Assembly (NCBI RefSeq): GCF_003002815.1
Contig: NZ_PVTF01000001.1
Location: 1,178,001-1,242,000, forward strand
Direction of reading: 5' to 3'
Source of the DNA: Umezawaea tangerina
GTDB lineage: Bacteria; Actinomycetota; Actinomycetes; Mycobacteriales; Pseudonocardiaceae
DNA: 64,000 bases
The notes beneath the pieces were generated by a model that ran no database searches, was not told the origin of the DNA, and saw only the letters and a list, made by a program, of their open reading frames with translations. Of this stretch, positions 7,895 through 16,895 are shown piece after piece. Position 1 is the stretch's first letter. Each line of letters opens with the position of its first letter. The translations under genes were made by a program, and so were the position numbers.

Positions 7895-9919
7895 GTGACC
7901 GATACGCACTGTCCGTACTGCGCCCTGCAATGCGCCATGACGTTGACGGACGGCGGGGTGTCGCCGCGGGAGTTCCCGACCAACCGCGGCGGCCTGTGCC
8001 AGAAGGGCTGGACGTCCGCCGAGCTGCTGACCTCGCCCGCGAGGCTGACGACGCCGCTGGTCCGCCGGTGCGGGGTGCTGGAGCCCGCGTCGTGGGACGA
8101 GGCGCTGGACCTGGTGGCCGGGCGGCTGCGCGAGCTGCGGGCCGAGCACGGGCCGGACGCGGTCGGCGTGTTCGGCGGTGGCGGGCTGACCAACGAGAAG
8201 GCCTACGCGCTGGGGAAGTTCGCGCGGGTCGCGCTGGCCACCTCCCAGGTCGACTACAACGGCCGGTTCTGCATGTCGAGCGCCGCGGCGGGCGGGATGC
8301 GGGCGTTCGGGCTCGACCGGGGGATGCCGTTCCCGGTGGAGGACCTGGGTGGCGCGGGCGCGATCCTGCTGGTGGGGTCCAACCCGGCCGAGACGATGCC
8401 GCCGTTCGTCCAGCACCTGCGCGGCGCGGACCTCGTCGTGGTCGACCCCCGCCGCACGGCCACCGCCGAGCTGGCGACGCTGCACCTGCAACCCGCGCCG
8501 GGCACGGATCTGGCCCTGGCACTGGGGTTGCTGCACGTGGTCGTCGCCGACGGGTACCTGGACAAGGACTACCTGGCCCAGCGCACGACCGGGTTCGAGC
8601 AGGCGTGGCTGGTCGCCGCGGGCTGGTGGCCGGAACGGGTCGAGCGGGTCACCGGGGTGTCGGTGGCCGACCAGCGCGCGGCCGTGCGGCTGCTCGCGGA
8701 GGCCGACAACGCCTACGTCCTCACCGGTCGCGGCACCGAGCAGCACTCCAGCGGGTCGGACGCGGTGTCGGCGTGGATCAACCTGGCGCTCGCCCTCGGG
8801 CTGCCGGGCACCCGCGGATCCGGCTACGGCTGCCTGACCGGGCAGGGCAACGGCCAGGGCGGCCGGGAGCACGGCCAGAAGGCCGACCAGCTGCCCGGCT
8901 ACCGCAAGATCGACGACCCGGCGGCCCGCGCGCACGTCGGCGGCGTGTGGGGGGTCGACCCGGACTCGTTGCCCGGCCCCGGCCGGTCGGCCTACGAGCT
9001 GCTCGACGCGCTCGGCACGCCCACCGGTCCCAAGGCGCTGCTGGTGTTCGGCAGCAACGTCGTGGTGTCCGCGCCGCGCTCCGACCACGTCGCCGACCGG
9101 TTGGCGGACCTGGACCTGCTGGTGGTGGCCGACCTCGTGCTGTCCGAGACGGCCGCGCTCGCCGACGTGGTCTTCCCGGTGACCCAGTGGGCCGAGGAGG
9201 AGGGCACGATGACCAACCTCGAAGGCCGGATCCTGCTGCGGCGGCGGGCCGTCGTGCCACCGGAGGGGGTGCGGAGCGACCTGGACGTGCTGCGGGGACT
9301 GGCGATCCGGCTCGGGCAGCCCGCCGGGCGGTTCCCGGTCGAGCCCGAGGAGGTGTTCACCGAGCTCCGCCGCGCGTCCGAGGGCGGCGCGGCCGACTAC
9401 TCCGGCGCCACCTACGACCGGTTGGCCAGCGGAGAAGCCCTGTACTGGCCGGTGATCCGCGACGGCAGCTCACCGCGGGTGTTCCTGGACCGGTTCGCCC
9501 ACCCCGACGGGCTGGCGCGCTTCCACCCCGTCGACCACCGCGGCCCGGCCGAGCCGCCCGACGCCGAGTACCCGTTGCAGCTCACCACCGGCCGGGTGCT
9601 CCAGCACTACCAGTCCGGCGCGCAGACGCGGAACGTGCCCGAGCTGCTGGCCGCCGTCCCGGAGGCCTTCGTCGAGGTGCACCCGGACACCGCCGAACGG
9701 GCCGGTCTGGCGGACGGCGACCTGGCCGCGGTGGTCTCCCGGCGCGGCCGGATGGAGGCCAGGATCCGGTGCACGGCCTCGATCCGGATCGACCTGCTGT
9801 TCCTGCCGTTCCACTTCGGTGGCGCGGGGCGGGCGAACCTGCTGACCAACCCGGTGCTGGACCCGACCAGCCGGATGCCCGAGTTCAAGGTGTGCGCCGT
9901 CCGAGTGGAGCCCGTGTGA
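7895..9919 (+). CDS. Assimilatory nitrate reductase, molybdopterin catalytic subunit
   Basis: 674 aa. Cys 6, 9, 13 and 35 (HCPYCALQC ... GGLCQKG) bind an N-terminal [4Fe-4S] cluster. The molybdopterin oxidoreductase domain follows (CMSSAAAGG with a Cys as possible Mo ligand, GSNPAETMPP, VVDPRRTATAEL), then the C-terminal dinucleotide-binding domain (LTTGRVLQHYQSGAQTRN). No Tat or Sec signal, so cytoplasmic, and the size fits NasA/NarB-type assimilatory enzymes rather than NarG or NapA. It reduces nitrate to nitrite using electrons from the flavoprotein encoded next, with which it overlaps (GTGA). Symbols differ between organisms (nasA, nasC, narB), so none is given. Confidence 0.9.
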   Translation: MTDTHCPYCALQCAMTLTDGGVSPREFPTNRGGLCQKGWTSAELLTSPARLTTPLVRRCGVLEPASWDEALDLVAGRLRELRAEHGPDAVGVFGGGGLTNEKAYALGKFARVALATSQVDYNGRFCMSSAAAGGMRAFGLDRGMPFPVEDLGGAGAILLVGSNPAETMPPFVQHLRGADLVVVDPRRTATAELATLHLQPAPGTDLALALGLLHVVVADGYLDKDYLAQRTTGFEQAWLVAAGWWPERVERVTGVSVADQRAAVRLLAEADNAYVLTGRGTEQHSSGSDAVSAWINLALALGLPGTRGSGYGCLTGQGNGQGGREHGQKADQLPGYRKIDDPAARAHVGGVWGVDPDSLPGPGRSAYELLDALGTPTGPKALLVFGSNVVVSAPRSDHVADRLADLDLLVVADLVLSETAALADVVFPVTQWAEEEGTMTNLEGRILLRRRAVVPPEGVRSDLDVLRGLAIRLGQPAGRFPVEPEEVFTELRRASEGGAADYSGATYDRLASGEALYWPVIRDGSSPRVFLDRFAHPDGLARFHPVDHRGPAEPPDAEYPLQLTTGRVLQHYQSGAQTRNVPELLAAVPEAFVEVHPDTAERAGLADGDLAAVVSRRGRMEARIRCTASIRIDLLFLPFHFGGAGRANLLTNPVLDPTSRMPEFKVCAVRVEPV

Positions 9920-11337
9920 GACGCGTCGTGGTGGTCGGGTACGGCATGGCGGGAGCCAGGTTCGCCGACGAGGTGCTGCGGCGCGACTCGGGCGTGCGGC
10001 TGACCGTGCTGGGCGAGGAGGAGCACGCGGCCTACAACCGGGTGCTGCTGTCGAGCGTGGTCGCCGGGTCGATGACCCCTGACTCCGTGCGGCTGCACGG
10101 ATCCGACTGGGCGGCGCGGCACGGCGTCGACCTGCGGCTGGGGGTGGAGGTCACCGGCGTCGACCGGGCCCGCCGGGTCGTGCTGGCCGACGGCGACGAG
10201 ATCCCCTACGACGCGCTGGTGCTGGCCACCGGCGCGCGGCCGTGGATCCCGCCCACCGAAGGGCTCCAGGACCCGGACGGCGCCCTCGCGCCCGGCGTCG
10301 TGCCGTTCCGGACGCTGGAGGACTGCGAGCGGATCGTCGCCGCGGCCCGCCCCGGCACCCCGGTCGCGGTGCTGGGCGGCGGGCTGCTCGGCCTGGAGGC
10401 CGCCCGCGGCCTGGCCGGGCGCGGCTGCCTGGTGACGGTCGTGCACCCGTTGGGACACCTGATGAACCGGCAGCTGGACGTGGGCGCGGGCCGGGTGCTG
10501 GCCCGCGTGCTCGGGGAGTTCGGCATCGAGTTCCGGCTCGGCACGTCGGCCGCGAAGTACCTGCCGGGCGACGGGCTCGTGCTGGACGACGGCAGCCGCG
10601 TGCCCGCCGAGCTGGTGGTCGTGTCGGCCGGGGTCCAGGCCGCCACCGAGGTCGCCGAGCGGGCGGGCATCACCGTCGACCGCGGCATCCTCGTCGACGA
10701 CGCCTTGCGCACCAACGACCCCCGCGTGCACGCCATCGGCGACTGCGCCCGGCACGCGGGCACGGTGTCCGGGCTGGTGCAGCCCGCGTGGGAGCAGGCC
10801 GCCGTGCTCGCCGACCGGTTGACTGGCGTCGCACCCGCCGCCCGCTACCGCGGCACGGCCGTGGTGACCAGGCTGAAGGCCCGCGACGTCGACCTGGCCG
10901 CGCTCGGCGACGTGCACGTCGACCTGGACAGCCCGGACCACGAGGTCCTGTCCTTCCAGGACCCGGTGCGCGGCCGGTACGCGAAACTGGTGCTGCGCGA
11001 CGACCTCGTCGTCGGCGCGATCCTCATCGGCGCACCGGACGCCGCCGCCGCGATCGCGCACCTGTTCGACCGCGGCCTGCGGGCACCGACCGACCGCCTC
11101 GCGCTGCTGCTCGGTCGCGCGCTGACACCGGAGGTGGCGAGCAGCCCGGCGGACCTGCCCGCCGCGGCGGTGATCTGCAAGTGCAACACCGTGAGCAAGG
11201 GCCAGCTCGTCACGGCTTACCGCGGTGGTGCTTCCACCGTGGCCGCCTTGACCGCAGCCACTCGTGCGACGACGGGCTGCGGCGGGTGCAAGGACACCGT
11301 CTGCGGCCTGCTCGACTGGCTCAACAACACCGCCTGA
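9916..11337 (+). CDS. FAD/NAD(P)H-dependent electron-transfer subunit of nitrate reductase
   Basis: 473 aa from the GTG overlapping the previous stop. Pyridine-nucleotide disulphide oxidoreductase fold: VVVGYGMAGARFADEV (FAD site at the N-terminus), VLATGARPWIP, VLGGGLLGLEAARGL (NAD(P)H site), HAIGDCARHAG (second FAD motif). The C-terminus ends with a BFD-like [2Fe-2S] domain, ICKCNTVSK ... TTGCGGCKDTVC. This is the NirB N-terminal half without the sirohaem part, as in NasB/NasC-type nitrate reductase partners. Translational coupling to the catalytic subunit supports that role. Confidence 0.85.
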   Translation: MRRVVVVGYGMAGARFADEVLRRDSGVRLTVLGEEEHAAYNRVLLSSVVAGSMTPDSVRLHGSDWAARHGVDLRLGVEVTGVDRARRVVLADGDEIPYDALVLATGARPWIPPTEGLQDPDGALAPGVVPFRTLEDCERIVAAARPGTPVAVLGGGLLGLEAARGLAGRGCLVTVVHPLGHLMNRQLDVGAGRVLARVLGEFGIEFRLGTSAAKYLPGDGLVLDDGSRVPAELVVVSAGVQAATEVAERAGITVDRGILVDDALRTNDPRVHAIGDCARHAGTVSGLVQPAWEQAAVLADRLTGVAPAARYRGTAVVTRLKARDVDLAALGDVHVDLDSPDHEVLSFQDPVRGRYAKLVLRDDLVVGAILIGAPDAAAAIAHLFDRGLRAPTDRLALLLGRALTPEVASSPADLPAAAVICKCNTVSKGQLVTAYRGGASTVAALTAATRATTGCGGCKDTVCGLLDWLNNTA

Positions 11338-11426
11338 CCCGCGAGTCCCCCGATCGGACACCTCACAGCCCGAAATCCCACGAGTGCGGCGGAGTTGCCG
11401 TCGCCGACACGCGCCCGCACACCGGG

Positions 11427-11447
11427 GTAACGGGCCCTTCCTACGTT
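11427..11447 (+). promoter_or_regulatory. Nitrate transporter promoter with GlnR-like half-site
   Basis: GTAAC (11427-11431), six bases, then TTCC (11438-11441), and TACGTT (11442-11447) as a possible -10 box. The arrangement copies that before the nitrate reductase gene, where GTTAAC, six bases, TTCC and TAGCGT occur in the same order and spacing. Shared control by GlnR and/or NnaR is inferred. Confidence 0.5.
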
Positions 11448-11475
11448 CGTCCCAACCGTTCCAGGAGGTCAGCGC

Positions 11476-12825
11476 ATGAGCTCAGCCGTGGAGACCGTGG
11501 TAACCGACACCGCGCCCCGTGGCGGTCGGTGGATCGACCGGTGGGAACCGGAGGACCCGGAGTTCTGGGAGGGCGGTGGCAAGCGGATCGCCCGCAAGAA
11601 CCTCGGGTTCTCGATCCTCGCGGAGAACCTGGGCTTCAGCGTCTGGGTGCTGATGAGCATCGTGGTCGTCAGCCTCGGCTCGGTGGGCTACTCCTTCAGC
11701 GTCGGCCAGACGTTCTGGCTGCTCATCGTGCCCAACCTGGTCGGTGCCGCGCTGCGCGTCCCGTACACGTTCGCGGTGCCCCGGTTCGGCGGGCGGGCGT
11801 GGACGACGTTCAGCGCGGGGCTGCTGCTGATCCCGTGCACGATGCTGGCGTTCGCCGTGCTCAACGACGGGACGCCGTACTGGTTCTTCCTCCTCACCGC
11901 GGCCGCGACCGGGTTGGGCGGCGGGAACTTCTCCTCGTCGATGGCGAACATCTCGTTCTTCTACCCCGAGGGCAAGAAGGGGCTGGCGCTCGGGCTGAAC
12001 GCGGCGGGCGGCAACCTCGGCGTCGCGGTGACGCAGCTGGTCGTGCCGGTCGTGATCACCATCGGCACCGGGATCAACCTGGTCTACTCGGCGCTGATCT
12101 GGATGCCGTTCATCGTGCTGGCCACCGCGTGCGCGTGGTTCTTCATGGACAGCCTCACCCAGGCCAAGCCCGACGGCGTGTCCTACCAGCGCGCGCTGGC
12201 CAACAAGCACACGTGGGTCATGTCGTTCCTCTACATCGGGACGTTCGGCTCGTTCATCGGGTTCTCGTTCGCCTTCCCGTCGCTGATCAAGATCAGTTTC
12301 GTGGACTACAAGGGGTTCGTGGCGCTGGCGTTCCTCGGCGCGCTGATCGGGTCGGTCGCCCGGCCGCTGGGCGGCTGGCTGTCGGACCGGTTCGGCGGCG
12401 CCCGGATCACGCTGTGGACGTTCCTCGGCCTGGCACTGGGCTCGGTCGGTGTGATGGTCAGCGTGGACACCCGGAACTTCCCGCTGTTCTTCTGCTCCTT
12501 CATGGCGCTGTTCGTGCTGGCGGGCGTCGGGAACGGGTCGACCTACCGGATGATCCCGGCGATCTTCGCCACCCAGCACGAGGACACCACGTCGGCCAAG
12601 CGGCAGGCGGCCGCGGTGGTCGGCATCGCGGGCGCGATCGGCGCGCTCGGCGGCGTGCTGGTGAACCTGGTCTTCAAGTTCTCCCTGGAGGGCGGCGGCA
12701 CGCTCACCCCGGCGCTGATCGCGATCCTCGTGTTCTACGGCCTGTGCGTGGCGACCACGTGGTGGTTCTACCTGCGCAGCCGGGTGTTCGCGCGGGTGCC
12801 CAGCCTCGCCCACGCGGGGGTCTGA
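11476..12825 (+). CDS. narK: NarK/NasA-type nitrate/nitrite MFS transporter
   Basis: 449 aa, start ATG with CCAGGAGG seven bases upstream. About 12 hydrophobic segments are visible, with the nitrate signature glycines GLGGGNFSSSMANISFFYPEGKKG (split here: GLGGGNFSSS, then MANISFFYP) after helix 4, and the second-half counterpart NGSTYRMIPAIF. The arginine-containing PLGGWLSDRFGG loop is the MFS motif. It imports nitrate for the reductase upstream, or exports nitrite. It has its own promoter between two nitrate operons. Confidence 0.9.
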   Translation: MSSAVETVVTDTAPRGGRWIDRWEPEDPEFWEGGGKRIARKNLGFSILAENLGFSVWVLMSIVVVSLGSVGYSFSVGQTFWLLIVPNLVGAALRVPYTFAVPRFGGRAWTTFSAGLLLIPCTMLAFAVLNDGTPYWFFLLTAAATGLGGGNFSSSMANISFFYPEGKKGLALGLNAAGGNLGVAVTQLVVPVVITIGTGINLVYSALIWMPFIVLATACAWFFMDSLTQAKPDGVSYQRALANKHTWVMSFLYIGTFGSFIGFSFAFPSLIKISFVDYKGFVALAFLGALIGSVARPLGGWLSDRFGGARITLWTFLGLALGSVGVMVSVDTRNFPLFFCSFMALFVLAGVGNGSTYRMIPAIFATQHEDTTSAKRQAAAVVGIAGAIGALGGVLVNLVFKFSLEGGGTLTPALIAILVFYGLCVATTWWFYLRSRVFARVPSLAHAGV

Positions 12826-12857
12826 CGCACACGCCCTGACGTGCGGTGTGAGCCCGC

Positions 12858-12892
12858 GTTAACGCCCGTGAAACACGCGGGCACCTGGTACG
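12858..12892 (+). promoter_or_regulatory. nirB promoter with best GlnR-like box
   Basis: GTTAAC (12858-12863), six bases, then GAAAC (12870-12874): a TnAC-n6-GAAAC arrangement matching the GlnR consensus better than the other two sites. GAAACACGCGG is shared with the nitrate reductase promoter. TACGAC (12889-12894 region) may serve as -10. No other strong element is seen before the nirB ribosome site. Confidence 0.55.
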
Positions 12893-12940
12893 ACACGGTT
12901 CCCGGTGAGCATGGGCCGGGCGGAGGGAGGACTGGTTCAC

Positions 12941-15433
12941 ATGGCGCGAACGCTCGTCGTGGTCGGCCACGGGATGGTCGGACACCGCCTGGTCCAGGCA
13001 CTGCGCGACCGGGACACCACCGGCCGGTGGCGGGTCGTCGTGTTCGCCGAGGAGAACCGGCCCGCCTACGACCGGGTCGCGCTGTCGTCCTACGTGGACA
13101 GCTGGGTGCCCGACGACCTGGCGCTCGCACCGCACGGCCCCGAGGTGGAGCTGCGCCTCGGCGACCCGGTCACCGAGGTCGACCGGGTGCGCAAGACCGT
13201 GACCACGGCCTCCGGGGTCGAGCAGCACTACGACGCGCTGGTGCTCGCGACGGGCTCGTTCCCGTTCGTGCCACCGGTGCCCGGCCGCGACCTGCCCGGC
13301 TGCCACGTCTACCGCACCATCGAAGACCTGGACGGCATCCGCGCCACCGTGGCGGCGGCGCGGGGTGTCGGCAGGCGGGCGGGCATGGTGCTCGGCGGCG
13401 GGCTGCTCGGCCTGGAGGCCGCGAACGCGTTGCGCGGCATGGGGTTGTCGCCGCACGTGGTCGAGCTCGGCCCGCGGCTGATGCCGCTGCAGGTCGACGA
13501 GGGCGGTGCCGCCCTGCTCAAGCGGCTGGTGGAGAAGCTGGACCTGACCGTCCACACCGGAACGTCGGCGTCGTCGATCGAACGCGACGGCGAGCGGCTG
13601 TTCGCCAGGCTGTCCAACGGGCTCGAGCTCGACCTGGACGTGGTCGTGTTCTCCGCGGGCATCCGGCCGCGCGACGACCTGGCCCGCCGGTCCGGTCTCG
13701 AGGTCGGCGCGCGCGGCGGCGTCGTGGTGGACGACGCCTGCCGCACCGCCGACGCGGACGTGTACGCGATCGGCGAGTGCGCCGCGCTGGGCGGGATGGT
13801 CTACGGGCTCGTCGGTCCCGGCTACTCGATGGCCGAGGTCGTCGCGGACCGCCTCCTCGGTGGTGGCGCGGTGTTCCCCGGCGCCGACCTGTCCACCAAG
13901 CTCAAGCTCCTCGGTGTGGACGTGGCCAGCTTCGGCGACGCGCACGCGACCACCGAGGGCGCGCTGGAGGTCGTGGTCAACGACGCCGTCGCGGGCACGT
14001 ACGCGAAGGTCGTCGTGTCCGACGACGCGAAGACGCTGCTGGGCGGTGTGCTGGTCGGCGACGCGGCGGCGTACCCGTCGCTGCGCCCGCTGGTCGGCCG
14101 CGACATCCCCGGCGACCCGGTGCAGCTGATCGCGCCCTCCGGCGGCGGCGTCGAGCTGGCGCTGCCCGCCGACGCGCAGGTCTGCTCGTGCCACGCGGTC
14201 ACCAAGCAGGACATCACCGACGCGATCCACGCGGGCGAGTGCGCGGACGTGCCGGGCATCAAGGCGTGCACCAAGGCCGGGACGGGCTGCGGGTCGTGCG
14301 TGCCGATGCTGAAGAAGCTCCTCGCGGAGTGCGGGGTCGAGCAGTCCCGCGCGCTGTGCGAGCACTTCGACCACTCGCGCGCGGACCTGTTCGAGATCGT
14401 CCGCTCCACCGGTGTGACCACGTTCAGCGCGCTCATCGCCAAGCACGGCCGCGGTCGCGGCTGCGACATCTGCAAGCCCGCCGTGGCGTCGATCCTGGCG
14501 TCGCTGGACACCGGCCACGTGCTCGACGGCGAGCAGGCGACGTTGCAGGACACCAACGACCGGTTCCTGGCCAACATCCAGCGCAACGGCACGTACTCGG
14601 TCGTCCCGCGCATCCCCGGCGGCGAGATCACCCCGGAGAAGCTGATCGTCATCGGCGAGGTCGCCAGGGACTACGGCCTGTACACCAAGATCACCGGCGG
14701 GCAGCGGATCGACCTGTTCGGCGCGACCGTCGACCAGCTCCCGCGGATCTGGAGGCGCCTGGTGGACGCCGGGTTCGAGTCCGGGCACGCCTACGGCAAG
14801 GCGCTGCGCACGGTGAAGTCCTGCGTGGGCACCACGTGGTGCCGCTTCGGCGTGCAGGACTCGGTCGGCCTGGCCATCGAGCTGGAGCTGCGCTACCGGG
14901 GCCTGCGCGCCCCGCACAAGATCAAGTCTGCGGTGTCCGGCTGTGCCCGCGAGTGCGCCGAGGCCCGCGGCAAGGACTTCGGCATCATCGCCACCGAGAA
15001 CGGCTGGAACCTCTACGTCGGCGGCAACGGCGGCTTCACGCCCCGGCACGCCGAGCTCCTGGTGTCCGATGTGGACACCGAGACGCTGGTCCGGGTCGTC
15101 GACCGGTTCCTGATGTTCTACGTGCGCACCGCGGACCGGTTGCAGCGCACGGCTTCGTGGATCGAGGCCATGGACGGCGGCCTCGAGCGCCTGCGCTCCG
15201 TCATCGTCGACGACAGCCTCGGCATCTGCGCCGACCTGGAGGCCGCGATGGCCGTGCACGTCGAGAGCTACGCCGACGAGTGGCGCGGCGTGCTCGACGA
15301 CCCCGAGAAGCTGTCCCGCTTCAGCTCGTTCGTCAACGCACCGGGCACCCCCGACCCGACGATCTCCTTCCGGGAGGAGCGCGGGCAGCGGGTCCCGGTG
15401 CCGCTGGGCCTACCGGAGGTGGCTGCCAGATGA
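12941..15433 (+). CDS. nirB: NADH-dependent nitrite reductase large subunit
   Basis: 830 aa from the ATG at 12941, preceded by GGAGGGAGG; an upstream in-frame GTG (12905) lacks this. Domain order: FAD/NADH oxidoreductase (VVVGHGMVGHRLV, MVLGGGLLGLEAANAL, YAIGECAALGG), BFD-like Cys-rich region (VCSCHAVTK ... CTKAGTGCGSC), a further GRGCDICKP stretch, then two nitrite/sulfite reductase halves with the sirohaem-[4Fe-4S] cysteines in SCVGTTWCRFG and SGCARECAEARG. It reduces nitrite to ammonium with six electrons from NADH. The full length fits. Its stop overlaps nirD. Confidence 0.95.
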   Translation: MARTLVVVGHGMVGHRLVQALRDRDTTGRWRVVVFAEENRPAYDRVALSSYVDSWVPDDLALAPHGPEVELRLGDPVTEVDRVRKTVTTASGVEQHYDALVLATGSFPFVPPVPGRDLPGCHVYRTIEDLDGIRATVAAARGVGRRAGMVLGGGLLGLEAANALRGMGLSPHVVELGPRLMPLQVDEGGAALLKRLVEKLDLTVHTGTSASSIERDGERLFARLSNGLELDLDVVVFSAGIRPRDDLARRSGLEVGARGGVVVDDACRTADADVYAIGECAALGGMVYGLVGPGYSMAEVVADRLLGGGAVFPGADLSTKLKLLGVDVASFGDAHATTEGALEVVVNDAVAGTYAKVVVSDDAKTLLGGVLVGDAAAYPSLRPLVGRDIPGDPVQLIAPSGGGVELALPADAQVCSCHAVTKQDITDAIHAGECADVPGIKACTKAGTGCGSCVPMLKKLLAECGVEQSRALCEHFDHSRADLFEIVRSTGVTTFSALIAKHGRGRGCDICKPAVASILASLDTGHVLDGEQATLQDTNDRFLANIQRNGTYSVVPRIPGGEITPEKLIVIGEVARDYGLYTKITGGQRIDLFGATVDQLPRIWRRLVDAGFESGHAYGKALRTVKSCVGTTWCRFGVQDSVGLAIELELRYRGLRAPHKIKSAVSGCARECAEARGKDFGIIATENGWNLYVGGNGGFTPRHAELLVSDVDTETLVRVVDRFLMFYVRTADRLQRTASWIEAMDGGLERLRSVIVDDSLGICADLEAAMAVHVESYADEWRGVLDDPEKLSRFSSFVNAPGTPDPTISFREERGQRVPVPLGLPEVAAR

Positions 15434-15774
15434 CCGCAGTGGTCGAACTGACGTGGACATCGGTCTGCGCGCTGTCCGCGCTCCAGCCCGAGGCCGGGGT
15501 CGCCGTGCTCCTGCCCGACGCGTCGCAGGTGGCCCTGTTCCGCACCTTCGACGGGGCGCTGCACGCCGTCGACAACATCGACCCGTTCAGCGGGGCCGCG
15601 GTGCTGTCGCGCGGGATCGTCGGCGACCGGGGCGGGGTGGCCGTGGTGGCGTCGCCGATCTACAAGCAGGCGTTCGACCTCACCACCGGCGCCTGCCTGG
15701 ACGACCCGGCCGTGTCGATCGCGGTCCACGAGGTCCGGGTGCTCGACGACGTCGTCCAGGTGAGGTGTCCGTGA
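15430..15774 (+). CDS. nirD: Nitrite reductase small subunit
   Basis: 114 aa, ATG overlapping the nirB stop. The Rieske-like fold is recognisable (VALFRTFDGALHAVDNIDPFSGAAVLSRGIVGD ... in short pieces: ALFRTFDG, HAVDNIDP, SPIYKQAFDL, VHEVRV). The Cys/His ligands of true Rieske proteins are missing, as is usual for NirD. It partners NirB. Its stop in turn overlaps the regulator gene. Confidence 0.93.
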   Translation: MTAVVELTWTSVCALSALQPEAGVAVLLPDASQVALFRTFDGALHAVDNIDPFSGAAVLSRGIVGDRGGVAVVASPIYKQAFDLTTGACLDDPAVSIAVHEVRVLDDVVQVRCP

Positions 15775-16895
15775 TCTCCCTGGACGTCGCCCCGCTGGCC
15801 GGGTACACCGTCGGCGTCACGGCCGCCCGTCGTGCCGACGAGCTGTCGGCGCTGCTGGAGCGCAAGGGCGCGACCGTGCTCCAGGCGCCCGCGATCCGGA
15901 TCGTGCCGCTGTCCGACGACACCGAGCTGCTCGCCGCGACCCGGCGGCTGGTGACCGAGCCGGTCGACGTCGTGGTCGCGACCACCGGCATCGGGTTCCG
16001 CGGCTGGGTCGAGGCCGCCGAGGGGTGGGGGCTCGGCGCGCGGCTGCTCGACTGCCTCGGCCGCACGAAGGTGCTCTCCCGCGGCCCCAAGGCGAAGGGC
16101 GCGGTGCGCGCCGCCGGGCTGACCGAGGCGTGGTCGCCCGACTCGGAGAGCAACGCCGAGCTGCTGGAGTACCTGCTGCGGTCCGGTGTGGAGGGTCGGC
16201 GGATCGCCGTGCAGCTGCACGGGGAACCGCTGCCGCACTTCGTCCGCACGCTGCTCGAGGCCGGGGCGGAGGTCGTCGAGGTCCCGGTCTACCGCTGGAC
16301 CCTGCCGGTCGACCCCGCGCCGCTGCACCGGCTGCTGGACGCGGTGCTGGCCCGGCAGGTGGACGCGCTGATGTTCACCAGCGCGCCGGCGGCCGCGAGC
16401 GTGCTGCGGGTGGCCCGCGACACCGACCGGCTCTCCGCGCTGCTGGCGATGCTGCGGCGGGACGTGCTGGTGGTGGGCGTCGGGTCGATCACGGCCGGTC
16501 CGCTGGTCGAGATGGGCGTCCCGGTCGTGCAGCCCGCGCGGTCCCGGATCGGGGCCATGGCGCGGGAGCTGGCGCTGGTGCTGCCCGAACGCGCGGTGCG
16601 GCTGAGGATCGCCGCGCGGGAGGTCGAGGTGCGCGGACAGGCGGTCGTGGTGGACGGCGAGCTCCGACCGGTCGCACCCGCCCCGATGGCGGTGCTGCGC
16701 GCGCTGGTGGACGCGCGGGGACGGGTGGTGTCGCGCAAGGAACTGCTGGCCGTGCTGCCCGGCGGCGGTGAGGAGCACGCGGTGGAGACGGCGATCGGGC
16801 GGCTGCGGACGGCGCTGGGCGAACCGCGGCTGGTGTGCACCGTGGTGAAGCGCGGGTACCGGATGGCGATGGAACCGTCGGGGGTGGCGGTGTGA
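15771..16895 (+). CDS. nnaR: NnaR-type nitrate regulator (HemD domain plus OmpR-like HTH)
   Basis: 374 aa from the GTG that overlaps nirD. Residues 1-265 are a uroporphyrinogen-III synthase fold (GYTVGVTAARRADEL, ATTGIGFRGW, FTSAPAAASVL, VGSITAGPL). About 285-370 is a winged helix of the trans_reg_C type (PAPMAVLRALVDARGRVVSRKELLAVL, AVETAIGRLRTAL, VKRGYRM). This fusion is the NnaR regulator described in Streptomyces and Mycobacterium smegmatis, which activates nitrate/nitrite assimilation with GlnR. A residual role in sirohaem supply is possible given the sirohydrochlorin chelatase gene next door. Confidence 0.88.
   Translation: MISLDVAPLAGYTVGVTAARRADELSALLERKGATVLQAPAIRIVPLSDDTELLAATRRLVTEPVDVVVATTGIGFRGWVEAAEGWGLGARLLDCLGRTKVLSRGPKAKGAVRAAGLTEAWSPDSESNAELLEYLLRSGVEGRRIAVQLHGEPLPHFVRTLLEAGAEVVEVPVYRWTLPVDPAPLHRLLDAVLARQVDALMFTSAPAAASVLRVARDTDRLSALLAMLRRDVLVVGVGSITAGPLVEMGVPVVQPARSRIGAMARELALVLPERAVRLRIAAREVEVRGQAVVVDGELRPVAPAPMAVLRALVDARGRVVSRKELLAVLPGGGEEHAVETAIGRLRTALGEPRLVCTVVKRGYRMAMEPSGVAV

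Noticed and set aside
12841-15774. A 977-codon frame covering nirB in another frame and ending with nirD
   Set aside because: Only its last 115 codons (from 15430) are real nirD; the rest is Arg/Gly-rich shadow of nirB.
15771-16895. Plain uroporphyrinogen-III synthase (hemD)
   Set aside because: The C-terminal OmpR-like winged helix and the nitrite operon context indicate the NnaR regulator instead.
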